Shown piece by piece: positions 27,701 through 35,746 of a stretch of DNA of 64,000 nucleotides. Source of the DNA: Dastarcus helophoroides (taxonomy: Eukaryota; Arthropoda; Insecta; Coleoptera; Bothrideridae); contig CM053327.1 of NCBI GenBank assembly GCA_028583605.1, positions 40,715,059 through 40,779,058 of the forward strand, given 5' to 3'. Position 1 is the stretch's first letter, and each line of letters starts with the position of its first letter. A program made the translations under genes and the position numbers. The notes under the pieces are model-generated. The model was given only the letters and a program-made list of their open reading frames with translations. It was not told the DNA's origin and ran no database searches.

Positions 27701-30700
27701 TCGAAAAAGTACTGACATTTTAAGAGAAACTCAACAACGAGAAAAAGTCTAGTTTTAAGATTTGTCTAACTCGGAATTTCGAAGCAAAATTTTTGGTTCA
27801 AGTCGAAATTTTGAGAAAAACTCTCTTAATTTTTCAGAAAAATATAAAGAATTAAATGTATTCGAAAACGTTTCAGAAAGTACTGAAATTTTAAAAGAAA
27901 ATCAACAAGGAGAAAAAGTCTAGTTTTAAGGTTGGTCCAACTCGGGATTTCACAGCAAAATTTTGGATTTAAGTCGAAGTTTGAGAAAAAGGTTTCACGA
28001 TTTTTTAGAAAAATGTCTCAATATTTTAGAAAAATATAAAGAAGCAAATGTATTCGAATAAGTTTTCGAAAGTAACGAAATTTTAAGAGTAACTCAACAA
28101 GGAGAAAAAGTTTAGTTTTAAGATTGGTCCAACTCGGGATTTGAAAGCGAAATTTTGTGTTTAAGCCAAAATTTTGGGAAAAAGTCTCTTGATTTTTTAG
28201 AAAAACATAAAGAATTAAATATATTCAAAAAAGTCTTGAACAGTGCTGAAATATTGAGAGAAACTCAACAAGGAGAAAAAGTTTAGTTTTAAGATTGGTC
28301 CAACTCGGGATTTCAAAGTAAAATTTATTTTGGGTTCAAGTCGAAATTTTGCGATAAAAGTCTCTCGATTTTTTTAGAAAAATATAAAGAATCAAATGAA
28401 AAAAAAAGTTTTAGAAAGTACTGAAATTTGAAGAGAAACTCAACAAGGAGAAAAAGTCTAGTTTTAAGATTGGTCTAACTCGGGATTTCAAAGCAAAATT
28501 TTGGGTTAAGTCGAAATTTTGAGAAAAAAGTCTTTCGATTTTTTAAAAAAATATAAAGAATCAAATGTATTCGAAAAAATCTTGAACAGTGCTGAAATTT
28601 TAAGAGAAACTCAACAAGGAGAAAACGTCTAGTTTTAAGATTTGTCTAACTTGAGATTTCGAAGCAAAAATTTTGGGTTTAAGTCGAAATTTTAAGAAAA
28701 AAGTCTCTTAATTTTTCAGAAAAATGTCTCGAAATTTTAGAAAAATATAAAGAATCAAATGTATTCGAAAAAGTTTTCGAAAGTACTGACATTTTAAGAG
28801 AAACTCAACAACGAGAAAAAGTCTAGTTTTAAGATTTGTCTAACTCGGAATTTCGAAGCAAAATTTTGGGTTCAAGTCGAAATTTTGAGAAAAACTCTCT
28901 CAATTTTTCAGAAAAATATAAAGAATTAAATGTATTCGAAAACGTTTCAGACAGTACTGAAATTTTAAGAGGAAATCAACAAGGAGAAAAAGTCTAGTTT
29001 TAAGGTTGGTCCAACTCGGGATTTCACAGCAAAATTTTGGATTTAAGTCGAAGTTTGAGAAAAAGGTTTCTCGATTTTTTAGAAAAATGTCTCAATATTT
29101 TAGAAAAATATAAAGAAGCAAATGTATTCGAATAAGTTTTCGAAAGTAACGAAATTTTAAGAGAAACTCAACAAGGAGAAAAAGTTTAGTTTTAAGATTG
29201 GTCCAACTCGGGATTTGAAAGCGAAATTTTGTGTTTAAGCCGAAATTTTGAGAAAAAATTCTCTCGATTTTTTAGAAAAACATAAAGAATTAAATATATT
29301 CAAAAAAGTCTTGAACAGTGCTGAAATATTGAGAGAAACTCAACAAGGAGAAAAAGTCTAGTTTTAAGATTGGTCTAACTCGGGATTTCAAAGCAAAATT
29401 TTGGGTATAAGTCGAAATTTGGAGAAAAAAGTCTTTCGAATTTTTAGAAAAATATAAAGAATCAAAAGTATTCGAAAAAGTTTTAGAAAGTAACGAAATT
29501 TTAAGAGAAACTCAACAAGGAGAAAAAGTCTAATTTTAAGATTCGTCTAACTTGGGATTTCGAAGCAAAAATTTTGGGTTTAAGTCGAAATTTTGAGAAA
29601 AAAGTCTCTCGATTTTTCAGAAAAATGTCTCGAAATTTTAGAAAAATATAAAGAATCAAATGTATTCGAAAAAGTTTTCGAAAGTACTGACATTTTAAGA
29701 GAAACTCAACAAGGAGAAAAAGTCTAGTTTTAAGATTGGTCCAACTCGGGATTTCAAAGCAAAATTTTGGGTTGAAGTCGAAATTTTGAGAAAGGATAAT
29801 TATAAAATCATAGAAAAGACGAAATTTTGACTTATAACCTCGAAATGTGGTCCAAATTTTCAGAAGCAAGATAGTTAAAACATCTTGTAGTATCTCTTAT
29901 CAAACGAATGTCCTATTTGCTATTAATCGAAAATGCTTACTAAAATTATGAGTCCATTTATCAAACTGTTTTTCATTTTGTTGCCTAATGGTCAAATTAC
30001 GTTTTTTGTTCTGCTATTTCAATTTACCGTTAGTTTCTGGAAAGTCAAATCGCAAGAGCAAAATAGTTTTGTTTAATTGATTATCTACCTCACGTGCGCA
30101 CTAAATGGAACGAGAGATGTATGTAATCTGTCACAGAAGATTGAGCAATGCAAAATTTTGCATAACTAATGCGTGGGATAACAGCTTCGAAGCTAATAAA
30201 TAAATAAGTTCCAGCATGACTTTTGTAGATGTTTATATTGCTATATCCTTTTAAGTCATAAATTGTTTCAGCTACTTTAGGAATTACTACTATATAAGCC
30301 TTTATAATTTGAAGTTAAGTCTAATTACATATAAAATGTAATAACTGTATAACGTTTGCTTATGTAAGACTAACCTTGTTTAACGATAGCATCTGAATTA
30401 GCAAATAGGAATCTGCATGGGAAACTTAAGAGGAAAAATACTCACCGATAAATTCATTTCTCAGTCTCGTTCTGTCGCTCAATCTAGGTGTGGATATGAT
30501 AAGGCAGTTGATGAAAGCTACAAGGGCTGTTTGGTATTCTACTACAGTTGCTCGGTCAAGCTCCTGGACTAAAAGTGTCAGTCTATATCTCTCACCTTTC
30601 AATTTCTAAAAAAAAAACGATAATTGTTTTACTTTTTAAATTAAATGTATATTTTAACAATAACAAAATAAAATAGGGGAAACTTCTAATGCATATACAC

Positions 30701-31601
30701 AGTTACTGCTTTTAGAATTTAGGGCACGGAAATCTTCTTAATAAATCTCTAAGCAGCGGCTGACGAACGGGGCTAGAAGTATAAAATTTGGCCCACGAAT
30801 TGAGCGTCTTGTATAGATGAGCAGTAGGAAAGGAGTTTTAAAAGTTTAGCCTCTAAAAGGGTAAAAATGTGCATTAAAAACTACCCGAATTGTATGTAAT
30901 GCATAATGCACACGATTGTATTTAAAGCTGCCTATGCATCTCATCATTTACTACCTCAGTGCTTATTACAACAACAGTGCTTTCTGAAGACGCTATTGGC
31001 CTTCCTTTCATTAGTTTTGTCATCAATTTATCTACAAATCGACAAATTATAAAATATCTGTGCAGTTTATTTGTTGATTGAACATGTACATGATTCCTTA
31101 AGTATAAGCAGGTAATTTACCATTTGTCACGTTACTAAGGATCCCGTGAGGTCCCTCTTAAAACAATCATATAATCAATGCAATGCCATTTTTAAATAAA
31201 TGTCTAGCAAACGAATTGAAAGTGTCAGCACTTCTATTAGTTGATAGATAAATTTGTTTTAAATCATTTTAAACTCTAAGTTCGGGTTAAGCTGGAGTCA
31301 ATTTAATAAAATGAAACCGAGAATTAATCCCCTTATCAGACGTACTAATGTACTGTCTATTACATTGACCATAACATCTAACACTTTTTTTTTAAGTCGT
31401 AATAACTAAGTACTTACTCTATAGTCGTCTAAAGTGTCTAATGCACGCGCCCGCCCTTCTTCATTATGTACACAAAGTGCTGAAAGTAGTTCGAACACTT
31501 GTTTCTTCACAATTACATTATTTGTATCCAAAGCCGCCGCCAGTTTCCTTATGTATTCAGGGTTCTCGACAATAAAATCCAGTCCCACCTTAGCGTCCAT
31601 A
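15696..31601 (-). CDS. form3: Inverted formin-2 / Form3 gene (partial; ten exons seen)
   Basis: The product is an actin-assembly factor. Formins of this type nucleate and elongate actin filaments through a dimeric FH2 ring, feed profilin-actin through FH1, and are held inactive by the N-terminal DID. Joining ten minus-strand exons gives about 530 codons, all in phase at GT-AG junctions. Order: DID armadillo repeats (exons 31.6 to 17.3 kb; VKKQVFELLSALC is an INF2-type signature), FH1 poly-proline (17.25 kb), FH2 lasso and linker (KMKTINWNKIP, then ITLLDAKRSLNVNIFLKQF), and the start of the FH2 knob. Missing are the start exon, the beginning of DID, and roughly the last two thirds of FH2 with the C-terminal regulatory region. 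The intron from 19499 to 30445 is nearly 11 kb and holds a satellite array. The family call rests on motif similarity recalled from INF2; it is firm for formin and good for INF2/Form3 over FMNL or DAAM. Confidence 0.9.
15862..16050 (-). CDS. form3: form3 exon: FH2 knob start
   Basis: It encodes SSNEDIIHLIKEGEHSEIGA, then LKGLLKILPEVDELDMLKSF and ends VQLTNLSK. INF2 has LKQLLKLLPEKHEIENLRSF at the same place. The acceptor is cattag and the donor ATCGAA|GTAAGT. Confidence 0.95.
16099..16160 (-). CDS. form3: form3 exon: FH2 core (62 nt)
   Basis: It encodes ITLLDAKRSLNVNIFLKQFR, nearly the same as INF2 [20 protein letters not shown] and one of the most conserved FH2 motifs. The acceptor is ggttgcag and the donor AGGAG|GTAAGT. 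It ends two bases into a codon. Confidence 0.95.
16217..16414 (-). CDS. form3: form3 exon: FH2 lasso-linker region
   Basis: It encodes 66 residues, from VVGKNNIWTQVAYSH through MDWSEMEGLFCQQ to IRKDNSE. The block D-x-S/W-x-x-E-x-L-F is the usual FH2 linker entry. The acceptor is tttttctag and the donor TCAGAA|GTAAGT; both boundaries are phase 0. Confidence 0.92.
16420..16668. mobile_element. Fold-back MITE family A inside a form3 intron
   Basis: A full inverted pair lies at about 16525-16668 (cccttggttatc, aatcttgtcccctgaaacc, then ggtttcaggggataagattt). A more decayed half element precedes it at 16430-16480. Both sit in the intron between the FH1/FH2 exon and the next FH2 exon. Confidence 0.75.
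17030..17250 (-). CDS. form3: form3 exon: FH1 poly-proline and start of FH2
   Basis: It starts with a run of seven prolines in GHPLPPPPPPPNIPQPP, continues with proline-rich sequence (profilin-binding FH1) and ends KMKTINWNKIPSNK, the FH2 opening with the conserved Trp that contacts the partner subunit. FH1 is short compared with vertebrate INF2. The acceptor is ttcttttatag and the donor AATAAG|GTAAGT. The glycine-rich open frame on the opposite strand is its shadow. Confidence 0.95.
17303..17597 (-). CDS. form3: form3 exon: DID end and linker into FH1
   Basis: It starts VAETPQEIPFLSILQHLLRI, includes DTAERLVHRATLLEN (INF2 has ALESLVNRAVLLAS), then a polar linker with SLSRKHSLNSIPL, and ends PPPGPAPSIPLG, where proline enrichment begins. 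The acceptor is ttactttaag and the donor CTAG|GTAATT. The 57-nt intron before it is a multiple of three without stop codons, so unspliced RNA would still read through. Confidence 0.92.
17655..17802 (-). CDS. form3: form3 exon: end of DID region
   Basis: The acceptor is atgtttcag at 17803 and the donor CAG|GTAAGT at 17654. It encodes KCAEAEPDLAVQLDVFDEQR and ends LDVFYAILKQ, matching INF2 DLLIQLEAFEE and the following EVFASLF block. It ends in phase 0 before a very short intron of 57 nt. Confidence 0.93.
17803..19464. other. form3 intron, unique and A-rich sequence
   Basis: Intronic. It contains a direct duplication at 18921-19145 and a mid-GC stretch near 18.5-18.8 kb. No other gene is evident. 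Confidence 0.5.
18921..19145 (+). repeat. Direct tandem duplication, ~105 bp
   Basis: The block with ttggaattagaaaaaaagtc, cggattcgtagttatt and gtagcctgacaaaca occurs twice in direct orientation with few changes. The second copy has an extra tcttctc stretch near its end. Confidence 0.85.
19465..19498 (-). CDS. form3: form3 micro-exon (34 nt)
   Basis: The acceptor is ttttcttttcag and the donor TTAAG|GTAAGT. With the carried base it reads GCHLLPVLNNL plus two bases, aligning with INF2 GLQLLDVLARL directly after NEFIG. The exact phase fit with both neighbours supports it despite its small size. Confidence 0.88.
20036..20275. mobile_element. Fold-back MITE family A
   Basis: The left arm begins ctggtccttggttattttca. 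The right arm ends ggtaaccaaggaccagtccg. Internal aaatcttgtcccctaaacc pairs with ggtttcaggggacaagattt. This is one of the best-preserved copies. Confidence 0.85.
20276..20690. repeat. T-rich dispersed repeat (family D)
   Basis: The passage from gaccttttt through tttaaagtttgcgttttt to ttcgatatttaatatttctgg recurs with changes at about 47.2-47.4 kb and partly at 46.38-46.5 kb. It therefore has a common ancestor and is not random AT-rich sequence. Confidence 0.6.
22195..22452. repeat. Satellite family B fragment ending in a palindrome
   Basis: It carries gcaacctagactacaaattc, then ccctccaggcatgtatag, then the cacagaccaataggtttgaa block. From 22332 to 22452 it is an inverted repeat: two 57-nt arms (54 of 57 matching) around a 7-nt centre. 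The satellite therefore reverses direction here. Confidence 0.85.
23040..29800 (+). repeat. Satellite array in the form3 intron (~170-210-bp monomers, about 35 copies)
   Basis: The monomer shows, in order, gaaattttgagaaaaaagtc, tctcgattttttagaaaaat, caaatgtattcgaaaaagtt, ttaagagaaactcaacaagg and the taactcgggatttcaaagca block. Some monomers carry an extra ~30 nt (tgtctcgatattttagaaa). There is higher-order structure: 360-bp dimers repeat three times around 24.96-26.05 kb, and a block of about 1.08 kb repeats from 25.86 to 29.8 kb. The 66- and 122-residue open frames inside are not genes. Confidence 0.93.
30446..30605 (-). CDS. form3: form3 exon: DID / dimerisation segment
   Basis: The acceptor is ttttttttag at 30606 and the donor ATCG|GTGAGT at 30445. 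It encodes KLKGERYRLTLLVQEL and ends LSDRTRLRNEFIG, equal to the INF2 block that ends RTQLRNEFIG. It enters in phase 0 and leaves one base of a Gly codon for the next exon, 10.9 kb away. Confidence 0.93.
30606..31417. other. form3 intron
   Basis: An 812-nt intron with a short GT-AG structure and no recognisable repeat. Confidence 0.8.
31418..31601 (-). CDS. form3: form3 exon: DID armadillo segment
   Basis: The exon encodes 61 residues, from MDAKVGLDFIVENP to ALDTLDDYR, matching the INF2 stretch around its VKKQVFELL motif. The donor is AGA|GTAAGT at 31417, phase 0. The Met at 31600 is probably not the protein start. INF2 proteins have a Met at this position inside DID, and an upstream in-frame TGA follows the better acceptor (ttctttcag). 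The likely acceptor is TTCAAAG at 31602, leaving one base of a split codon. Earlier exons must lie above this position. Confidence 0.88.
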
Positions 31602-31663
31602 CTTTGAATTATTCATCTGAAAGAATATTAACTGGTCAGAGGAAGCAATGAATTTATTAACTG

Positions 31664-31866
31664 CACAATCCTTGGTTATCTTCAAAAATTAAAATACAAA
31701 TCTTGTTCCCTGAAATCAAGAAATATTAAAAAACATAGCAGAGGTTGTTGCATCGTTAGTATCTCTCTGAAGATGATAGCTTGGTTACCGAAATGCGTTA
31801 GAGCAACTTATTTTCTTTCTTGGTGTCAGGGGACAAGATTTGTATTTCAATTTTTACCACGAATAA
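31664..31866. mobile_element. Fold-back MITE family A
   Basis: It carries ccttggttatcttcaaaaat at the left and caggggacaagatttgtatt at the right around the tgatagcttggttacc centre. It lies just upstream (gene sense) of the first recognised form3 exon. Confidence 0.8.
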
Positions 31867-32633
31867 TCTCAAGTTAAAAGCTTTTATATAACAATAAACC
31901 AAATGACTAATTCTGCTTTTTAAGTGCTCATTGCAGCGTTGATCCTTGTACAACATTTGAAGAAAACTTTATTAATTGAAACTCTATTACATTGAAAACT
32001 ACACATTACTAAATTGGCAAACATTACTTACATTATGTGCATGTTTTTGTTCCTTAATTTAAAGAGATCTGTGCTTGAAAAAAAAGCGTACGAAGCATTC
32101 GAAGTTATGCACATGTGTTTGCTATATCACGTTTTCAATGTAACTCGCACTTTTTTTGCAAGAAGCTTGTCGGGTTCCATTAGGAATAACCTTCAAGCCA
32201 AGTGCTGATTCGGGGAAGCTTACATTTAAGATGTTCATTTCATATTTTTTGTGGCCAGTTTCTAAATTTAATTAAGGAGAGACAGATATGAATCTGGTTT
32301 TGTCAACTATCAACTATGTTTATAATACAGCGTTGGTAATGTATTTTTCGTAGGATAAAAGTAAAGCTACTTGTGTAAGCAACGGCAAAAAAATAACGTC
32401 TTTTACTTTTTTTTTGTTAGTTTTCAAAGTTATATATAAACAACGATGTAAATGCAGCCAAAATCAATTCGATGAAATGTAATTTTTATGTAAAATCATT
32501 TAATTTCTGTACATTTTACAACTTAGTTATCAATCATTATCGAGAATATTAAGAGTATAAAATGGTTTGGTGTATTTAGTTGAGAATAATTACTTAATTC
32601 AGTTACACACTTCTTAATAGTAATAATTTTAAA
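31867..32633. other. AT-rich DNA without recognised gene
   Basis: Probably part of the upstream form3 intron. I looked for the preceding DID exon on the minus strand and did not find a convincing one. Confidence 0.4.
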
Positions 32634-33704
32634 CAGGGCTTCGAACCGCCATATTTTTCGTTCCGGTTCTCGGTTTTCGTTCTGGCAAAAAAATTACATC
32701 GGTTCAGTTTCGGTTTTCGTTCCGACTTTTTTTTTCAGGTTTTTGGTTTTCACTTCAGTTCCAGGTGACTCTTTTTTTGATTTTTAAAAGTCTTTAAAAA
32801 TTGATTTTTGGACATAATTTAGAAAATGTGATGTCTTTTTTACTTTAAAATTACAACCTTGCCCAAAATTGAAGGAAAACATTTTATATTGTTCAAGTTT
32901 AAACTTTTCATGGTGAAACTCCGAGTTTTTAGTTCAATTTGGATTCAAATTTCAAGAAAAACCTAAAGTTAATAAAAAACGAAATAGACATTTCGGGTTT
33001 AGTTAGATATTTCAAATTTAAACTCGGAATTTTCATAAAAATCCCAAATTATATACCCTAGAGCTAAAAACTTTTAGAATATACGAACTTGGCGATTAAA
33101 ATCGAAACTTTGAGAGACCTTTTTCTTTCATAATTTTGGTTCTCTATGGAAGTTTTGACACTTTGATTTCCATTTTATAATAAAATTGATTTTTACTGTG
33201 TCGACTGTGTTTTCTAGAACTGTCGATTAAAAAGAACAAATTAAAAAAATAAACGAAAATATTAAGACCAGCCACAATTTCAAAAAAAGAACTTTTAATT
33301 CAGAAAAAAGTTTTTAAATTTTCTACCCTAATTCAGTCTTGACTTTAAACCCAAATATTCGATTTTGTTCCTGGAAATGTTGCTGAAAACTTCAAAATTT
33401 CCAAAAAAAGTAAAAATTTTCGAGTTTTGTTTAATGTATTTACCTTTTTTCGATATTCTAACTTTTTTCTTTTGAAGTTTTAAATTTAAACTTGTAGTAC
33501 TTTCCATTATTAATTTTTTTAAAATGTCGACTTTAAACAAAGTATAGTCTTTCTCTCTCTCTTTCTCTAGCAACCTCTTAACACTTTTTATCGACCTGTT
33601 GACTTTTATTCTTTAATTATAGATATTTTTCTCGAAATTATGAGTTGCGACTTGAACTATAAGAAATTGACAAATATAAATTTAAATTTGGAATAGTTTT
33701 TTAA

Positions 33705-33785
33705 CCGTTCTTGGTTTCGCGGACAATATTTGTATTTCAATTTTAGAAGATAACCAAGGACCTGTCCCTTGCACAAAAAAAATAG
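33705..33785. mobile_element. Half of fold-back family A
   Basis: Only one arm is present (cttggtttcgcggacaatat to aaccaaggacctgtcccttg). Confidence 0.7.
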
Positions 33786-34095
33786 ATATTTTCAACGAAT
33801 AACGATAATTTGAGAACGATTTTCAAAAAAGTTCAGCTTTTGAAGGAACTTGAAATTGTCATGAAAATCGAAATTTTCAAGAGATTTTAAAAAACTCGGA
33901 GATTTTAAAAAAAGGTCCAACAAGGTTCAGATGTTCAAGCAGAAAATTTTTTAAACCTATATTTTCAAAAGGCAAAATTTTCAACAAATCGAAATATAAA
34001 GAGAGAGTCGAAGTTTGAAAAAATTTTGTAACGCAATGTAATTAGATGAAATAGGATTTAGAATAGAATTGTGGAATTTAGTAAATAAAAAAAGT

Positions 34096-34108
34096 TTCTA
34101 GAAGGTTC
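34096..34108 (+). promoter_or_regulatory. Heat-shock element 1
   Basis: TTCtaGAAggTTC: three alternating 5-bp units with no mismatch to nTTCnnGAAnnTTCn. Confidence 0.75.
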
Positions 34109-34156
34109 TCATAAGGGGAAAGCGGCCGCGATAACGAAACAAACGGGAGATAAGCG

Positions 34157-34169
34157 TTCCAGAAATTTC
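34157..34169 (+). promoter_or_regulatory. Heat-shock element 2
   Basis: TTCcaGAAatTTC: again a perfect three-unit HSF binding pattern, about 50 bp from the first. Confidence 0.75.
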
Positions 34170-34193
34170 GGCATTCGATAAGCCTTATCTGCC

Positions 34194-34206
34194 GAAAATT
34201 CTGGAA
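34194..34206 (+). promoter_or_regulatory. Heat-shock element 3
   Basis: GAAaaTTCtgGAA: perfect three-unit pattern in the other register, 16 bp upstream of the TATA box. Confidence 0.75.
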
Positions 34207-34221
34207 GACGCGGGCCGAAAC

Positions 34222-34255
34222 TATAAAAAGGCGGTCAGCTTTCCCTCGAGTCAGT
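34222..34255 (+). promoter_or_regulatory. TATA box and initiator
   Basis: TATAAAAAG starts at 34222 and TCAGT starts at 34251, 29 bp later, the normal spacing of an arthropod core promoter. Confidence 0.7.
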
Positions 34256-34343
34256 CAGTTAGAGTCAGTGTAATTAATGAGTTAGTAGAAGTCAATAATA
34301 AGTGAGTTAATTGTCAATTGTGGTGATCCAAGTTGAGTTCAGT

Positions 34344-34349
34344 AATAAA
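34344..34349 (+). terminator. Polyadenylation signal in the LTR-like insertion
   Basis: AATAAA is followed directly by gtgggtctt, a GU-rich downstream element. Confidence 0.5.
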
Positions 34350-35277
34350 GTGGGTCTTATTCGATAAGTGTAATCAATCGAACCGATAAGCCCGTAGCAA
34401 TATAGAACTTTTCAAATATTCTACTTTTCGAAAAGCGCTGTTTTTAAAAAAATCTCCAAATTTTCAAAAAAATCGAAGTTTCGAGGTTGAAGTCAAATAT
34501 CTTAAAATTAATTCGTAATGTTTTAATAAAGTCGAGATTTTAAGCGAAAATCGAAGCTTTCAAAAAATCAGAATTTTGAATAAATGGAATTTTCAAAATA
34601 GCCAACATTTTGAAGGAAGCTGAAATTGTCATAGAAATGAAGTTTTTTTTTAAAAAAACTCAACGATTTTTCCAAAAAATTCAAAATTTCCGAAAAAGAG
34701 CCGATTTTTTTTTGAAATTATCAAAAGGTTCTAATTTTTAGAAACTGGAGAAATTTTGAAAAAGTCAGAGATTAAAAAAAAGTTATGATTTTCAACAAAG
34801 ATCCAAATTTTCAAATAAAGAATATTTTAAAACTAATTTTTGAAAAGACAAAATGTTCACGAAGTTGAAATATCAAGAAAAAGTAAAATTTAAAAAAATA
34901 TAGAAATTTTCAAATATTCATTCATATTTTGAAAGTCGTCGTTTTGAAAACAAGATTCCATATTTTTAAAAAAATCGAAAATTTGAAAGTCAAAAATTTT
35001 GAAATGAATTCGTAATTTTTCAATAAAGTCGAGATTCTTTACGAAAGTCTAAACTTTCAAAGAATCAGAATTTCAAGAAAATCACAATTTTGAATACATG
35101 GAATTTTTAAAAAAGCTGAAATTTTGAAAGATGTTGAAATTGTCGTAAAAATCGAAATTTTTCAAAAAAGTGCCAAATTTTCTAAAAATTTCCAAATGTT
35201 CAAAAGTCGAAGTTTTTAAAAAATTTGAAATTAAGGAAAAGTGGAATTTGAAAATAGATAGTTTGAAAAAGGTCGAA

Positions 35278-35746
35278 AGCCTTATGGGCATCAATAACAA
35301 CATGCCGACAAACTCACGCATTCATTAGAATGCCGTGCAGGGAAATGACAAAACTATGCCTACAAGACTCAAGAAATAATCTCAGGAAACTTGTAGGGAT
35401 ATGGACAGGTCACTGTCGATTAAACAAACACCTCCACTGAATGGGAATCATAAACGACCCGAGCTGCAGAGGGTGCTTAGAAGAAGATGAGAGTGTCGAG
35501 CACGTGATGTGTCACTGCCCGGCACTAGCATCAATCAGAGGATCCACGCTGGGGGACTTCTGGCCTAGTGTGGCCAGTTTGAGAGAGGCGCATTCAAGGG
35601 ACGTTCTTCAGTTTCTCAACAAGGTTGGGTGGCTGAATGAATGACCAAGGACACCTCAATCACGGGGATAGCACAATGGGCCCGGAAAGGGTGGCCTAAG
35701 TGCTGGCCTAAATTTTTAGGCAACCCACAACGAATCCAGAATCCAG
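35278..35746 (+). mobile_element. 5'-truncated LINE (family R), C-terminal fragment
   Basis: It is flanked by a 10-bp target duplication, AAAGGTCGAA, at 35268-35277 and 35747-35756. The tail repeats aatccag. It encodes the C-terminal end of a LINE protein with a zinc-finger-like CRGCLEEDESVEHVMCHC motif, interrupted by a stop at about 35439, and ends FLNKVGWLNE before 35644. It is nearly identical to the end of the longer copy at 43.4-44.4 kb. Confidence 0.88.

Larger units (their letters stand above)
19499..30445. other. Large form3 intron
   Basis: About 10.9 kb separates the 160-nt exon from the 34-nt micro-exon. It carries a family A fold-back (20.04 kb), a T-rich fragment (20.28-20.69 kb), unique AT-rich DNA (20.7-22.2 kb), a satellite palindrome (22.2-22.45 kb) and a 6.8-kb tandem array (23.0-29.8 kb). 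No nested gene is seen. Confidence 0.8.
34069..34401 (+). mobile_element. Probable solo LTR with heat-shock-type promoter
   Basis: A 333-bp GC-richer island lies in A-rich filler, bounded by the direct repeat ATAGAA at 34063-34068 and 34402-34407; its ends read TTGTGG and AGCAAT. Internally it has the layout of an LTR: three perfect three-unit heat-shock elements, a TATA box at 34222, an arthropod initiator TCAGT at 34251, and a polyadenylation signal AATAAA at 34344 followed by GT-rich sequence. No open frame or second LTR follows. The alternative is a promoter and 5' leader copied from an hsp70-type gene, but a promoter with a poly(A) signal about 120 bp on fits an LTR better. The exact ends are uncertain by a few bases. 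Confidence 0.6.

Noticed and set aside
23040..29800. CRISPR-like array (regularly repeated units)
   Set aside because: Units are 170-210 bp, degenerate and contiguous without unique spacers, in a eukaryotic intron; it is a satellite.
29501..29869. 122-residue minus-strand open frame
   Set aside because: It lies wholly in the satellite array, and its peptide repeats with the monomer; no gene-like composition.
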